DNA from: Ruminiclostridium sp. | Lineage (GTDB): Bacteria; Bacillota; Clostridia; Acetivibrionales; DTU013 | Assembly: GCA_012027035.1 (NCBI GenBank) | Contig: VEPD01000158.1 | Span: 1 to 33,708 of the forward strand | Direction: 5' to 3' | DNA: 33,708 nt | Shown here: positions 23,308-32,098 of the stretch, in pieces | How the letters are laid out: each line of letters opens with the position of its first letter | How positions within the stretch are numbered: position 1 is the first letter of the stretch | Program-made: the position numbers and the translations under genes | The notes under the pieces: model-generated | Database searches by the model: none | What the model saw: only the letters and a program-made list of their open reading frames with translations | What the model was told of the DNA's origin: nothing

Positions 23308-23901
23308 CTAATCATTTAATCCCTTTCCATTGAGAATTTGCTGCATACATTTTTCAACCCTTGACTCTCGAGTTTTGGATTGCTTGGGTTCGGAAAAATA
23401 GAGGATGTATGCCCGTTGGCGTCCCGGAGTCAATGCTTCAAAAGCAGTTTTCAAGGCAGGGATTTCATCGAATTTTTTTTGAAATTCTTCAGGAATTGTG
23501 AATTCCGTATTCTTTTTTAAATTCACTCCCAAACCGGCTTTTTCAACTTCAATGGCTTCATAAACATAGGCTTTCAAGATGGTTTCCACTGCAACTATTT
23601 CTCGAACATTGGTGAACCGAATCTGGCGCCCCGCCTGTACATTCTCCGTTTGTTGTATTAAAATACCATGGGCGTCATGTAACAGGGCTCCTTTGAAAAA
23701 CAGAAGCGCACAGTATTCTTTAAATCCATGTATTAAAACTATATTACTTTCCTGAAACGTGTAACAAGGTTTACCCCACTTAAATTCTTCGGTCAGCTGG
23801 CAGTCAAGAACGATCATCCTCAATTTCTCAAATTCTTCCTGCCTCTTTTTGGCTTTGCTTAAATATTCGTCAACCTTGGGATTCATTCTACTATTTGTCA
23901 T
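23308..23901 (-). CDS. YdeI-like DUF1801/OmdA-domain protein
   Basis: 197 residues from ATG 23901 (MTNSRMNPKVDEYLSKAKK). Contains the DUF1801 core (FKWGKPCYTFQESNIVLIHGFKEYCALLFFKGALL) and a C-terminal YdeI/OmpD-associated part (IPEEFQKKFDEIPALKTAFEALTPGRQRAYILYFSEPKQ). It is very like B. subtilis YdeI, whose role is only loosely linked to stress or cationic peptides. Longer starts at 23916 and 23943 exist; 23901 agrees with the family N-terminus. Lone gene just outside the island. Confidence 0.88.
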   Translation of the reverse strand: MTNSRMNPKVDEYLSKAKKRQEEFEKLRMIVLDCQLTEEFKWGKPCYTFQESNIVLIHGFKEYCALLFFKGALLHDAHGILIQQTENVQAGRQIRFTNVREIVAVETILKAYVYEAIEVEKAGLGVNLKKNTEFTIPEEFQKKFDEIPALKTAFEALTPGRQRAYILYFSEPKQSKTRESRVEKCMQQILNGKGLND

Positions 23902-23991
23902 CAAAGAACACTCCATTTCATTCCTTACAGGAATGCTTTTCAATTCTTCGGTCAGCTGACATTCAAAATACCTATGTCCTGTTAAAGCTCA

Positions 23992-25254
23992 TCAGGTACC
24001 GCTCTCCCAGGATGCCAGATATTTAATCTGTTCCCCGGTGAGAACATCAATTTCCACTCCCATGGAAGCCAGCTTGAGCCTTGCAATTTCATTGTCCACT
24101 TCTTTGGGCAGTAGATAAACCTTGCTTTCCATTGTTCCCGAATTCTTTACAATATATTCGGCTCCAAGAGCCTGATTTGCAAAGCTCATATCCATAACTA
24201 CCGCAGGATGCCCCTCTGCAGCAGCAAGGTTCAGAAGCCTTCCCTCCGCAAGCAGAAATACCTTTCTTCCATCCTTCATGATATATTCTTCGACAAAATC
24301 TCTTACCGTCCTTTTTGATCCGGACAAACCTTCTATGGCAGTTATGTTGATTTCATCGTTGAAATGTCCGGAATTGGCGATGATAATACCGTCTTTTGCC
24401 AGTTTTATATGCTTTTCATCAACAACGTTCAGATCTCCTGTGACTGTAATGACTATATCGGCTATCCTGATTGCATCTTCCAGCTTCATTACCCTGAAGC
24501 CTTCCATAACAGCTTCTATAGCTTTAATATGGTCAACTTCGGTAACTATGACATTTGCTCCCATGCCTTTTGCCCGCATAGCAAGGCCCTTGCCGCACCA
24601 GCCATAGCCGCAGACTACAAAGGTCTTGCCGCTGAGCAATACATTCGTTGCTCTGAGTAAACCGTCAAGGGTGCTTTGCCCTGTACCGTACCTGTTGTCA
24701 AAAAGATGCTTGGTATCAGACTCATTTACGGCAATGATGGGGATTTGCAATGCGCCGTCTCTTTCCATACTTTTCAGGCGGATTACACCTGTAGTGGTTT
24801 CTTCCGTTCCACCGATTACATTTTTCAGGACAGTATCCCTATATTTCTGATGGATCAGCCCCACAAGATCACAGCCGTCGTCCTGGGTCATGTCCGGACC
24901 ATGTTCAATTGCAGCTATCAGGTGCCTGTAATATGTGTCCCTGTCTTCCCCCTTAATTGCAAAAACCGGTACTCCATAATCCACTACCAGAGAAGCTGCA
25001 ACGTCATCCTGGGTGGAAAGGGGATTGGATGCGCACAGTACAATGTCGGCTCCGCCTTCTTTCAAGGTGCGGATCAGATTTGCCGTCTCTGTAGTCACAT
25101 GCAGACAGCAGGACATCTTTTTCCCGGCAAGAGGCTTTTCTTTTGCAAACCTCTCTCTGATCATTTTCAAAACAGGCATCTGGTTGTCGGCCCATTCAAT
25201 TCTCAGTTTGCCTCTTTGCGCCAGAGACTAGTCCTTAATATCACATTTTACCAT
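23992..25254 (-). pseudogene. ahcY: S-adenosylhomocysteinase with in-frame TAG at codon 9
   Basis: AhcY splits S-adenosylhomocysteine into adenosine and homocysteine. The frame from ATG 25254 is 420 codons and full length, with [24 protein letters not shown], the NAD site GYGWCGKG (about 216-223), the substrate segment [12 protein letters not shown], and [13 protein letters not shown]. Codon 9 is TAG (25230-25228), where the family reads DxSLA (for example DLSLA). ATG 25254 is strongly supported: it lies 2 nt after the kinase stop and 7 nt after GGAGGT. A TTG (Leu) to TAG change would explain it. Translation might restart at ATG 25179 (codon 26), giving 395 residues that lack part of the N-terminal substrate domain, but no ribosome binding site is evident there. 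Confidence 0.88.
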
Positions 25255-25256
25255 TT

Positions 25257-26195
25257 TCAAATACCTCCGAAATTTTCATAATACCTTTTATTAAATTCTT
25301 CCATAGTGTATTTATGTTCTGTCGGCCCTTTGTGCTCTACTGCATAGACAGCCGTAACACTGGCATATTTACCCATGACGTCAAGCCTGGCGCCTTCAAG
25401 GTACCCTTTCAGCAAACCTGCTCTGAAAGCATCTCCGGCGCCTGTGGGATCAATGACTGCAAAGGGTTTTGCCGCCGGAACATGAACCCTTTCATTCCGG
25501 GTGCTCAGTATGGAGCCTTTTTCACCCATAGTTTCCACAACAAGCTCCGCTTTGTTCAGAATCTCGCCAATTGTCAGCCCTGTTTTCTCCCGCAGCATTT
25601 CATATTCATATTCATTAAATATGACAATCCTGGCGCCCATAGTTCCGGAAACCAATTCCTGAGGTGAAAGCCTCGGAATCTGCATTCCTGGGTCATACAG
25701 ATATGGTACCCCGATTTTTCTGCATTCATCACACCATTTTGACATTGCCGCAGGTTCCGTAGGCGCAATAATTACCAGTGACACATCATCCATACAAATA
25801 TCATTCAGGCTGATTTCAGGATCCTTTGCCATAGCCCCGGGATAAAAACCTGTTATCTGGTTGTTTGAAAGATCTGTGGTAATAAAGCATGAAGCTGTGT
25901 AATCATCCTCAAGAATTCTTATAAGCCCCGTGCCCACTCCATTACTTTCCAGCCATTGCCTGTACTCGGCAAAATCCCTGCCCGCCGTTCCCAGAACTTC
26001 GGGCTTCTGACCGGTCAGGGCCAGGCTGTATGCAATGTTGGGGGCAGTCCCTCCTCTTACCTTTTTCAAGCTCTTAACAAGAAAGCTGACGTTCAAGACA
26101 TGGATCCTGTCGGGAAGGATGTGATCTCCGAACTGTCCCGGAAAATCCATGATATGATCATAAGCAATTGATCCGCCGACAATTATTTTACCCAT
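25257..26195 (-). CDS. PfkB-family kinase, probably adenosine kinase
   Basis: 312 residues with the PfkB signatures GGTAPNIAYSLALTG (about 48-62) and DPTGAGDAFRAGLLKGY (about 249-265; D of GAGD is the catalytic base). Start follows AAGAGGTTT. It is directly upstream of ahcY in one operon, 2 bp apart, which fits removal of the adenosine made by AhcY, as AMP. Substrate is inferred from that context and from the family; a ribokinase-like sugar kinase is the alternative. Confidence 0.88.
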   Translation of the reverse strand: MGKIIVGGSIAYDHIMDFPGQFGDHILPDRIHVLNVSFLVKSLKKVRGGTAPNIAYSLALTGQKPEVLGTAGRDFAEYRQWLESNGVGTGLIRILEDDYTASCFITTDLSNNQITGFYPGAMAKDPEISLNDICMDDVSLVIIAPTEPAAMSKWCDECRKIGVPYLYDPGMQIPRLSPQELVSGTMGARIVIFNEYEYEMLREKTGLTIGEILNKAELVVETMGEKGSILSTRNERVHVPAAKPFAVIDPTGAGDAFRAGLLKGYLEGARLDVMGKYASVTAVYAVEHKGPTEHKYTMEEFNKRYYENFGGI

Positions 26196-26245
26196 ATAAA
26201 CCTCTTTTCACAAAATCTCGGGATATTGAGCCCCTCCCGATTTCA

Positions 26246-26271
26246 GGTAAATTCTGCTTAGGCAGAATACC
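26246..26271. repeat. Hairpin upstream of the kinase-ahcY operon
   Basis: GGT-ATTCTGC / GCAGAAT-ACC arms with a TTAG loop and one bulged A, between the methyltransferase stop and the kinase start. No T-run on the minus strand. Could be a weak terminator or an mRNA structure; it does not look like a known SAH riboswitch. Confidence 0.5.
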
Positions 26272-26279
26272 TCAGTTTA

Positions 26280-27050
26280 CTACTTTACCGCTGTCATTAT
26301 GAATATGTTGGGCAGCGACTCCAATTCTATTTCCTTAAAGCCGCATTTATCAAACCACTCTCTAATTTCGTCAGCAGCAAAGCCCTGCCAGACATCGTGC
26401 ATCTTTTCCTTCAGTTCCTTGTTGGAATGCTCCTTTAAATCGGCCAGAAAAACTTTTCCGCCGGGTTTCAATATTCTCTTGATCTCTTTAACCGCCTGCT
26501 CCGGATCTTCAATGTGGTGAAGGTACATATTGGCGCAAACAAGATCAATACTGGAATTGTCCACCGGAACACCGCAGCCGTCGCTCTCCAGCGTCTCAAT
26601 ATTTGACACGCCTTCGGCGCCTGCCTTCCTGGCAAGCTCCCTGAGCATTTCTCCTGAAATATCTACTGCTATCACCTTTTTGACATATCCTGCCACTGCG
26701 CGTGACAAATATCCGTCGCCTGCCCCAAGATCCATCACCGTCATCCCGCTTTTCAGCAATTTCATTTCTACAAGCTTGTTTTTTACCGATTCGTCGTAAT
26801 AACCCCGGCGAATGTCCTCCCATTCAGGAGCCACACGGTTGAAAAATTCCTTTGCTTCGCTTTCGCTTGATGAATAAGCTTGAGAATCCCCCGAAGACAG
26901 CCACTCCACCAGTGCTTTCCGGCTGAATCTCCATTCCCTTCCTATTTTCCTTGCAGGCACCTTTTCTTCCTTAAGGAGTTTGATAAATGTTTTAATGCTG
27001 ACGTTAAAAAGCTCCGCTGCTTCTTCCATGTTGAGAATTTCCTTGTCCAT
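26280..27050 (-). CDS. Excisionase-type HTH fused to SAM-dependent methyltransferase
   Basis: 256 residues from ATG 27050 (GGGAG 7 nt upstream). Residues 1-50 are an excisionase/MerR-like HTH_17 (LNMEEAAELFNVSIKTFIKLLKEEKVPARKIGREWRFSRKALVEWL). Residues 75-256 are a class I methyltransferase: motif I VMDLGAGDGYLSRAV, motif II IAVDIS, then DLVCANMYLHHIEDPEQAVKEIKRILKPGGKVFLAD. Upstream of the AdoHcy hydrolase/adenosine kinase operon and in the same direction. The methyl acceptor is unknown. Confidence 0.88.
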   Translation of the reverse strand: MDKEILNMEEAAELFNVSIKTFIKLLKEEKVPARKIGREWRFSRKALVEWLSSGDSQAYSSSESEAKEFFNRVAPEWEDIRRGYYDESVKNKLVEMKLLKSGMTVMDLGAGDGYLSRAVAGYVKKVIAVDISGEMLRELARKAGAEGVSNIETLESDGCGVPVDNSSIDLVCANMYLHHIEDPEQAVKEIKRILKPGGKVFLADLKEHSNKELKEKMHDVWQGFAADEIREWFDKCGFKEIELESLPNIFIMTAVK

Positions 27051-27202
27051 GAACTTACTCCCTGTCATATTGGATTTTTGCCAAAATATCTCAAAAATAA
27101 AAAGAGTCAATATTTGTATTATATACCAACTCCTTTTTATTATCAACAGTTATTTTCAATTATATTCACTATATTTTCATTCTTACAGCCATTATTTACA
27201 TC

Positions 27203-27274
27203 CAGTTCTGCATCTATCTCACCATGTCGATTTGCAGCTCTGCATCTATCTTACCATGTCAATTTGCAGTTCTG
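27203..27274 (-). repeat. 32-bp tandem repeat at the 3' end of the lipoprotein gene
   Basis: Units at 27203-27234 and 27235-27266 differ at only three or so positions, with a partial third unit to 27274. Each copy carries the codons ELQIDMVR plus a stop, so the gene's last codons and stop codon have been duplicated downstream. Confidence 0.85.
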
Positions 27275-28274
27275 AAACTTTATCGTCCTTAAAGACAATG
27301 GAAAACAGCTCATAGCCGTCATAAGTATATCCCCAGTGGGTATCGTCTTCAGTATTGTCAGGCTCACCGTAAAGCTCCCTGACCCGATCCTTTCCGTCGC
27401 CCACTTTTAGGCCTTTTGGAGTCGAATAGCTTTCGCTGTTAACATTCATTGTGTAAACCGTATCGTCAATAATGTATATTTCCGTACCATCGTCATAAAA
27501 CAAGGTAGTTCCGCCAAGTTCACCCGTTTCCTCCTTGATAAGTTTGGCTTTCATCGTCTTTTTAACATTCTCATAAGCCATATCGATATATATTTCACCC
27601 AGCTTTAAATCATCAAGTGAAATCTTATTGGCGCCGGAATCAAGTTTTGGCCCTTCCATACGGGTCCTCAGGCTCATTGCAATATTAGTCAGCTTATCGG
27701 AATTCTGTTGGTACCATGTTGTATTATCTTTATAGTTCACATAAAAGCAAATATATGTATCTCCATCCACCCGTACAAAATAAACTCTGGAATTATTCTG
27801 TATTTTTTTGCCCGACTCGCCGTCATTAAAAGTGAAATCCTCGATTTTGCCGCTATTTCCGGCAAGCTTCCGGTAATACTCCTCCTCGGCGGTTTCTTTA
27901 AGGAGGCCATACACTCTGACGTCCATATCGGCTGCATCCGGGATAATAAAGTACCCGTCGCCGTTTTTCGACTTGTCCACAGCCTTCCAGCCTTCAGGCA
28001 AATCAAACCAGAAGTCAAAGGCTTCATTATATGCCGTCTTGTATCCTTCGACTGCATTCGGGTAATATTTTGCTTCCTTGCCATTATTATTTGCCGGGGA
28101 ATTATTATCTCCGGAATCACTCGTTTTTCCTCCAGCCATATCCCCCGTCCCTGCACTTTCGGAGGAATTATCCTGTGTCGAATTCTGCCTGCCGTCAGGC
28201 TTTACATTTGAACATGCAGAAACGCCGCCTGCAATCAATGCTATTAATATAAATAAAATTATAATCTTCTTCAT
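27246..28274 (-). CDS. Lipoprotein of unknown function
   Basis: 342 residues. A lipoprotein signal peptide ends in a lipobox (IAGGVSAC, Cys 21), followed by a Ser/Asn/Gly-rich linker to about residue 65 and a secreted beta-rich domain (GYKTAYNEAFDFWFDLPEGW, like the PsbP/DUF-type lipoproteins of Clostridia). The C-terminal third (VGDGKDRVRELYGEPDNTEDD...WGYTYDGYELFSIVFKDDKV) looks like an SmpA/OmlA-type GxP repeat. Anchored outside the membrane; role unknown. Confidence 0.8.
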   Translation of the reverse strand: MKKIIILFILIALIAGGVSACSNVKPDGRQNSTQDNSSESAGTGDMAGGKTSDSGDNNSPANNNGKEAKYYPNAVEGYKTAYNEAFDFWFDLPEGWKAVDKSKNGDGYFIIPDAADMDVRVYGLLKETAEEEYYRKLAGNSGKIEDFTFNDGESGKKIQNNSRVYFVRVDGDTYICFYVNYKDNTTWYQQNSDKLTNIAMSLRTRMEGPKLDSGANKISLDDLKLGEIYIDMAYENVKKTMKAKLIKEETGELGGTTLFYDDGTEIYIIDDTVYTMNVNSESYSTPKGLKVGDGKDRVRELYGEPDNTEDDTHWGYTYDGYELFSIVFKDDKVSELQIDMVR

Positions 28275-28380
28275 ACTCTTGATCTGCTCCCTTTAAAAAC
28301 TGACTGATACCTAATTATATCATATTGCTGCTTACAGTACTATAGCGCAAGTTACATTACAATGTCGGTATTTTATCTCA

Positions 28381-29865
28381 TCACCGGTCTGCAAGCTTTC
28401 CAGCCTTGTACCGTGAGATGTTGAAGGATTGCCAGTCATTGTTTTTCAATGCTTTTTCACTTTTTGCCTTTATCAACCCGGCTATATCCGCCGCCACCTT
28501 TTCATCATCAGTCACTTTAAGCTTTGCTATCTCGGGTAATGCATCGTAGGATAGGGACGAAAGATAATCAACATCTATCGTTTTTGTCTTTTGATACCTG
28601 TCAATATTATTCCTTGCAATTATACAATCGACATTAATGTAGTTTACAATGACAAAAGCGGCTACCGCTGTGATAATAAAAGGCTTTGCCAGTGAAAACC
28701 CGTCACTCCATATCCTGAAAAGTGAAATTGCAAATAAAACAAGCATAAATATCATGAACGCCTGGGTAAACACCCTTAAATATGTAAAACCGTAAGCTCC
28801 TTCATATAGCAGCATCCGGTAATAGGCTGATACCAGCATGACAGCAGTATTTCCCACAAGGAGTGAATACAAGCCCCTGAGGAATTTACCGGCTGCTCCC
28901 CTGTCCATTTTTGTAAAGCCGATAAACAATAACATGATCCCAAAATTGATTATTGTCACTACAATTAATTCAAAAAATCCCCTGCGGGCATATCCGGAAT
29001 AAGTCAAGCTGTCCGGCAATACCTGATTGCCGCCTCCAAAAAGATATGCAAACTGTATAACTACAAACACCAGATATATGGCATTTACAAGGATCATTAC
29101 GGTAATTGCAACCACCGGATCCCATACTTTAGGCAGCCTTATGCTTCCATCCCCTTCAATGGACTTTACCGGCTTCTTCCTCTCAATCAGGCTATAAATA
29201 AAGCTGAAGGAAGTGACAAAAATAAGTGTGAAGAAAATAGCTCTGCTAAAATACTCTCCGATATTGATCCCTGCAAAAATGTCAGTGATGCGGAACATAT
29301 AGCTTTCAAATATCCTGTCGGCCGAAATGAGCAAGGAAACAACAATGAATAGTAACGGTACGGAGATGAGAAGTCCCAGCAACACTTTACCAATTACGCT
29401 GCCGCCTGAATTTTTAGTTTTTGCAGGAAAAGCAGAAGCTATTACCTTAAAAGGCTTTGTAACAAAAGCAAAAACCCTGTAAAAGAAACCGTATATAATA
29501 TCGATTAAAAATCCGGGAGTATCCCAGGAGAAAGTATTGTTTTCCGTGATTAATATTGCCTGTACAACAATAAGCAGGGTTATGGCCATGAAATCAAGAA
29601 CCTGGAAAACCATATTTGAGTAGAACAAATAAGTAAGGGATAAAAGTATCACAGGTATCGTGAGCGTCCATGGGAGATTCGGTTTGAATCTCAACTTTTT
29701 ACCGCTGCTTATGAAAAGAACCGCATAAAAAGCTGCCACAAAAACAGGTATTGAAAGCCCCAATTCACTTGCAAAAAACAAAATATTTGCCAGTATGCCC
29801 AGAAATATTGTGCCAATTAGTAGAATAATGTGCTCTTTCCTCGCAGCTCTATAGCTCTTTTCCAT
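28381..29865 (-). CDS. DUF4173 multipass membrane protein
   Basis: 494 residues from ATG 29865 (GGAGG 5 nt upstream), overlapping the HTH gene by 17 nt. About 12 membrane helices, with the C-terminal signature ARNNIDRYQKTKTIDVDYLSSLSYDALPEI typical of DUF4153/DUF4173 proteins. Function unknown. Co-expressed with the HTH gene upstream. Confidence 0.87.
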   Translation of the reverse strand: MEKSYRAARKEHIILLIGTIFLGILANILFFASELGLSIPVFVAAFYAVLFISSGKKLRFKPNLPWTLTIPVILLSLTYLFYSNMVFQVLDFMAITLLIVVQAILITENNTFSWDTPGFLIDIIYGFFYRVFAFVTKPFKVIASAFPAKTKNSGGSVIGKVLLGLLISVPLLFIVVSLLISADRIFESYMFRITDIFAGINIGEYFSRAIFFTLIFVTSFSFIYSLIERKKPVKSIEGDGSIRLPKVWDPVVAITVMILVNAIYLVFVVIQFAYLFGGGNQVLPDSLTYSGYARRGFFELIVVTIINFGIMLLFIGFTKMDRGAAGKFLRGLYSLLVGNTAVMLVSAYYRMLLYEGAYGFTYLRVFTQAFMIFMLVLFAISLFRIWSDGFSLAKPFIITAVAAFVIVNYINVDCIIARNNIDRYQKTKTIDVDYLSSLSYDALPEIAKLKVTDDEKVAADIAGLIKAKSEKALKNNDWQSFNISRYKAGKLADR

Positions 29866-30091
29866 CGTTGCCTCCACTTCCGCCGGGCTCACCGGCATAC
29901 TCAAGAATATCTCCCGGCTGACAGTCCAATTCCCTGCAGATTGCGTCCAGTGTGGAAAACCTGATAGCCCTGGCCTTATTATTTTTTAAAATAGAAAGGT
30001 TTGCAAGAGTGATATCCACTCTGGATGCAAGCTCCGACAGCCCGATTTTCCGTCTGGCCATCATTACGTCAAGATTTATAATTATCGCCAT
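29849..30091 (-). CDS. YozG-like XRE-family regulator
   Basis: 80 residues: INLDVMMARRKIGLSELASRVDITLANLSILKNNKARAIRFSTLDAICRELDCQPGDILEY is the compact HTH_26 regulator found next to DUF2975 genes in Firmicutes (B. subtilis YozG with YoaS). It probably controls the DUF2975 and DUF4173 genes around it. Start ATG 30091 has AGGAGG 7 nt upstream. Confidence 0.93.
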   Translation of the reverse strand: MAIIINLDVMMARRKIGLSELASRVDITLANLSILKNNKARAIRFSTLDAICRELDCQPGDILEYAGEPGGSGGNDGKEL

Positions 30092-30109
30092 TGGTTCCTC
30101 CTAGTAGGA

Positions 30110-30176
30110 TGTCAAGTCTAATTTCATACCATACTCATTAAGATTAGTGCTTATAAAATCAGAATTAGGCTTGACA
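30110..30176. promoter_or_regulatory. Inverted repeat between the DUF2975 and YozG-like genes
   Basis: Arms TGTCAAGTCTAATT (30110-30123) and AATTAGGCTTGACA (30163-30176), 14 bp with one G-T type mismatch, around 39 nt. Placed just before the YozG-like start, it could be a pair of operators or an mRNA hairpin. Confidence 0.6.
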
Positions 30177-30206
30177 CCATAGTATATTTTTAAAGTTGAC
30201 GGTGAA

Positions 30207-30668
30207 CTAGATCGTCAGATCGTTTTCTTCCTTTACTTTCAATGCTTGATGGAATACCTCCGCCAGTACGATTGCAAAAAGGCCGGCAATAACAAAGACC
30301 ATAGCAAGGATTATTGTGAGAAAGGAATTGAAAAGCAGAATTTTCAAAAGATATAGTACTGCAATAGCTAAGGAGGAAACTGCAATATGACGGAGACTTT
30401 TTACGTTATCCTCCATAAACGGGTTCTTCCTTCCCAGAGTCTTTAAAATCCTTCTGATATTATAAAGTATAATCAGCGCCAGAAATCCCGTGATATAAAG
30501 AAATGGAAGTAGAAACCAGTATTTCTCACCTGTCCCCAGGTATAACGAACCTAGATAACGTTGAAGCAATACAGGCAGGAAAGCAATGATTACCGCGCCT
30601 CCCAGCATAACCAGTTCCAGAAGATGCTTCAATATCCCAGTCAAACCTTTTTCATCCAGAATCCTCAT
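30207..30668 (-). CDS. DUF2975 membrane protein (YoaS-like)
   Basis: 153 residues, four membrane helices, with the conserved loop RRILKTLGRKNPFMEDNVKSLRHIA between helices 2 and 3, the mark of DUF2975. ATG 30668 is 10 nt after GGGAGG; a TTG at 30677 is closer to that site but less likely. Partner of the YozG-like regulator downstream. Confidence 0.9.
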   Translation of the reverse strand: MRILDEKGLTGILKHLLELVMLGGAVIIAFLPVLLQRYLGSLYLGTGEKYWFLLPFLYITGFLALIILYNIRRILKTLGRKNPFMEDNVKSLRHIAVSSLAIAVLYLLKILLFNSFLTIILAMVFVIAGLFAIVLAEVFHQALKVKEENDLTI

Positions 30669-31211
30669 GAAAAGCAAGCCTCCCTATGACTTATACTAAT
30701 AGCGTAAACTAACTATTGATGGCATTTTAAATCTCATATACTTTATATCCCTTGCAAAATACAACACAAATATTTTTATGCGATATATTTTAAAAAGATA
30801 TTCCGGCAGTTTTCGCTGTTGTACTATTAATTAAGTTACTATTAATTTCCACAAGGATATTATACTCCGATATTTATTTAATATCAATACTTTTTTATCG
30901 TTTTTCAATAATTTTAACTGTGACCATATTAACTGTGATCAAAATTTGCGAAGCCCCCTCCCTCCCGGATTTGGAAACATATATTGATTCGCTATGTCAG
31001 AATACTTCTAGAATACAAAAAGCCTTCGGCTTTAGGCGGCTTTCTTTTGTTTTTTAATTGGACCTTGGGTGTAACTTTTAATTTGCTTCGTCCAACTATT
31101 TTTACATGATTGCGTCATAAATTTTCCTAATAAACTGCGCCTTTTAATATAAATTTATTTATTAATACATGTATAAAGGAAAGTGATAAAGGCAATATTT
31201 AGTTTTAGCAG
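30669..31211. other. AT-rich intergenic region
   Basis: About 540 bp without a gene I can support. It holds a small hairpin (AAAGCC/GGCTTT, 31019-31033) with a T-rich flank (31041-31056) and one of the two copies of the CTTTAGGCGGCTTTCTTTT repeat. The rest is AT-rich and featureless to me. Confidence 0.6.
31030..31048 (+). repeat. Direct repeat copy 1 flanking the HipA-like module
   Basis: CTTTAGGCGGCTTTCTTTT occurs here and at 33045-33063, on either side of the two-gene HipA/DUF2442 module. It may be a shared terminator tail or a scar of insertion. Confidence 0.7.
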
Positions 31212-31249
31212 AGCATATACTTGACATATGACAAGTATATGCTTATGAT
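31212..31249 (+). promoter_or_regulatory. Promoter and 32-bp palindromic operator of the HipA-like operon
   Basis: TTGACA (31221-31226), 17 bp, TATGAT (31244-31249). A 32-bp palindrome with one mismatch pair (31212-31243, left half AGCATATACTTGACAT) covers the whole -35 and spacer, so a bound repressor would block RNA polymerase. Autoregulation by the HTH protein of the operon is the natural guess. Confidence 0.88.
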
Positions 31250-31273
31250 GTATACTGAGAGGTGGTGGCGATA

Positions 31274-32098
31274 ATGCAAACAAAAGTCATTCTTGAAAAA
31301 CAAGATCTTACATATCTGTCTTGGACGAAAATCCGGAATTCTTCAGGAACAGCAGGATCTTTTCTTAAGTCATATTTCGACCTTGGTGGAGAGAAAGTCT
31401 ATTATAAGCTTTCCAACTATGATGCTTATAAAGGGATTGTTGGCCATGAGTGCGTCAACGAACTGATTGTGGATCGTCTGCTGACCATCCTTGGGGTTGA
31501 GCATCTGAACTACCATCTAATACATGCGGACATTTTGATTGATGGGCAGCCCCATGAAACTTACCTTTGTGCCTCCTCTGATTTCAAGAAACGCGGCGAA
31601 AGCAAGATTGCTCTGGATACCTACTACCAGGCTGAACGAGAGGATGGTGAAAAACCACTGGACTTTTGCCTGCGCAACGGTTGGTCGGAGTATATATGGA
31701 AGATGTTGGTTGTAGATTTTCTGATACTGAACAGAGACCGTCACGGGGCCAATATTGAGGTGCTGCGTAACTCAAAGGTAAAAACACTGCGCCTTGCACC
31801 GCTATTTGACCACGGTCTCTCCCTGATTTTCAACTGCAAGGATAAAGAGGCTGCCCATGCATTCGATATTATGGCAGATAAACCGGTGCAGTGCTTCGTC
31901 GGTTCCAAATCTGCGGAAGATAACCTGAAGCTGATTCCGAAAGATAGTTTACCGCGATTGAATCCTCTTCGGGAATCTAATCGTGAGATGCTGTTTACCA
32001 ATCTGGAAACTGTTTTATCGCAGGTATGTATAGACAAAATATGGGAAATGCTTTGGCGGAGGTGGATGTTTTATGAAGATTTTTGCAATCAGGAATGA
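31274..32098 (+). CDS. HipA-like kinase, short form
   Basis: 274 residues from ATG 31274 (GAGGTGG upstream). HipA kinase core: ATP-site Lys in VYYKLSNYD, helix Glu in GHECVNEL, catalytic loop DFLILNRDRHGANIEVL (D and N), metal-binding D in LAPLFDHGLSL. It lacks the N-terminal subdomain of classical HipA (about 440 residues), as HipT does. HipA kinases phosphorylate aminoacyl-tRNA synthetases and stop growth. The stop overlaps the next gene by 26 nt. Expected to be the toxin of the pair; the target is unknown. Confidence 0.88.
   Translation: MQTKVILEKQDLTYLSWTKIRNSSGTAGSFLKSYFDLGGEKVYYKLSNYDAYKGIVGHECVNELIVDRLLTILGVEHLNYHLIHADILIDGQPHETYLCASSDFKKRGESKIALDTYYQAEREDGEKPLDFCLRNGWSEYIWKMLVVDFLILNRDRHGANIEVLRNSKVKTLRLAPLFDHGLSLIFNCKDKEAAHAFDIMADKPVQCFVGSKSAEDNLKLIPKDSLPRLNPLRESNREMLFTNLETVLSQVCIDKIWEMLWRRWMFYEDFCNQE

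Noticed and set aside
24676-25281. 201-residue plus-strand frame
   Set aside because: Antisense to ahcY, which is clearly the coding strand; no domain.
26246-26271. SAH riboswitch before the kinase-ahcY operon
   Set aside because: A simple hairpin is all that is visible; the conserved SAH riboswitch core and pseudoknot are not, and those are known mainly from Proteobacteria and Actinobacteria.
27708-28211. 167-residue plus-strand frame
   Set aside because: Antisense to the lipoprotein gene, whose signal peptide and lipobox are clear.
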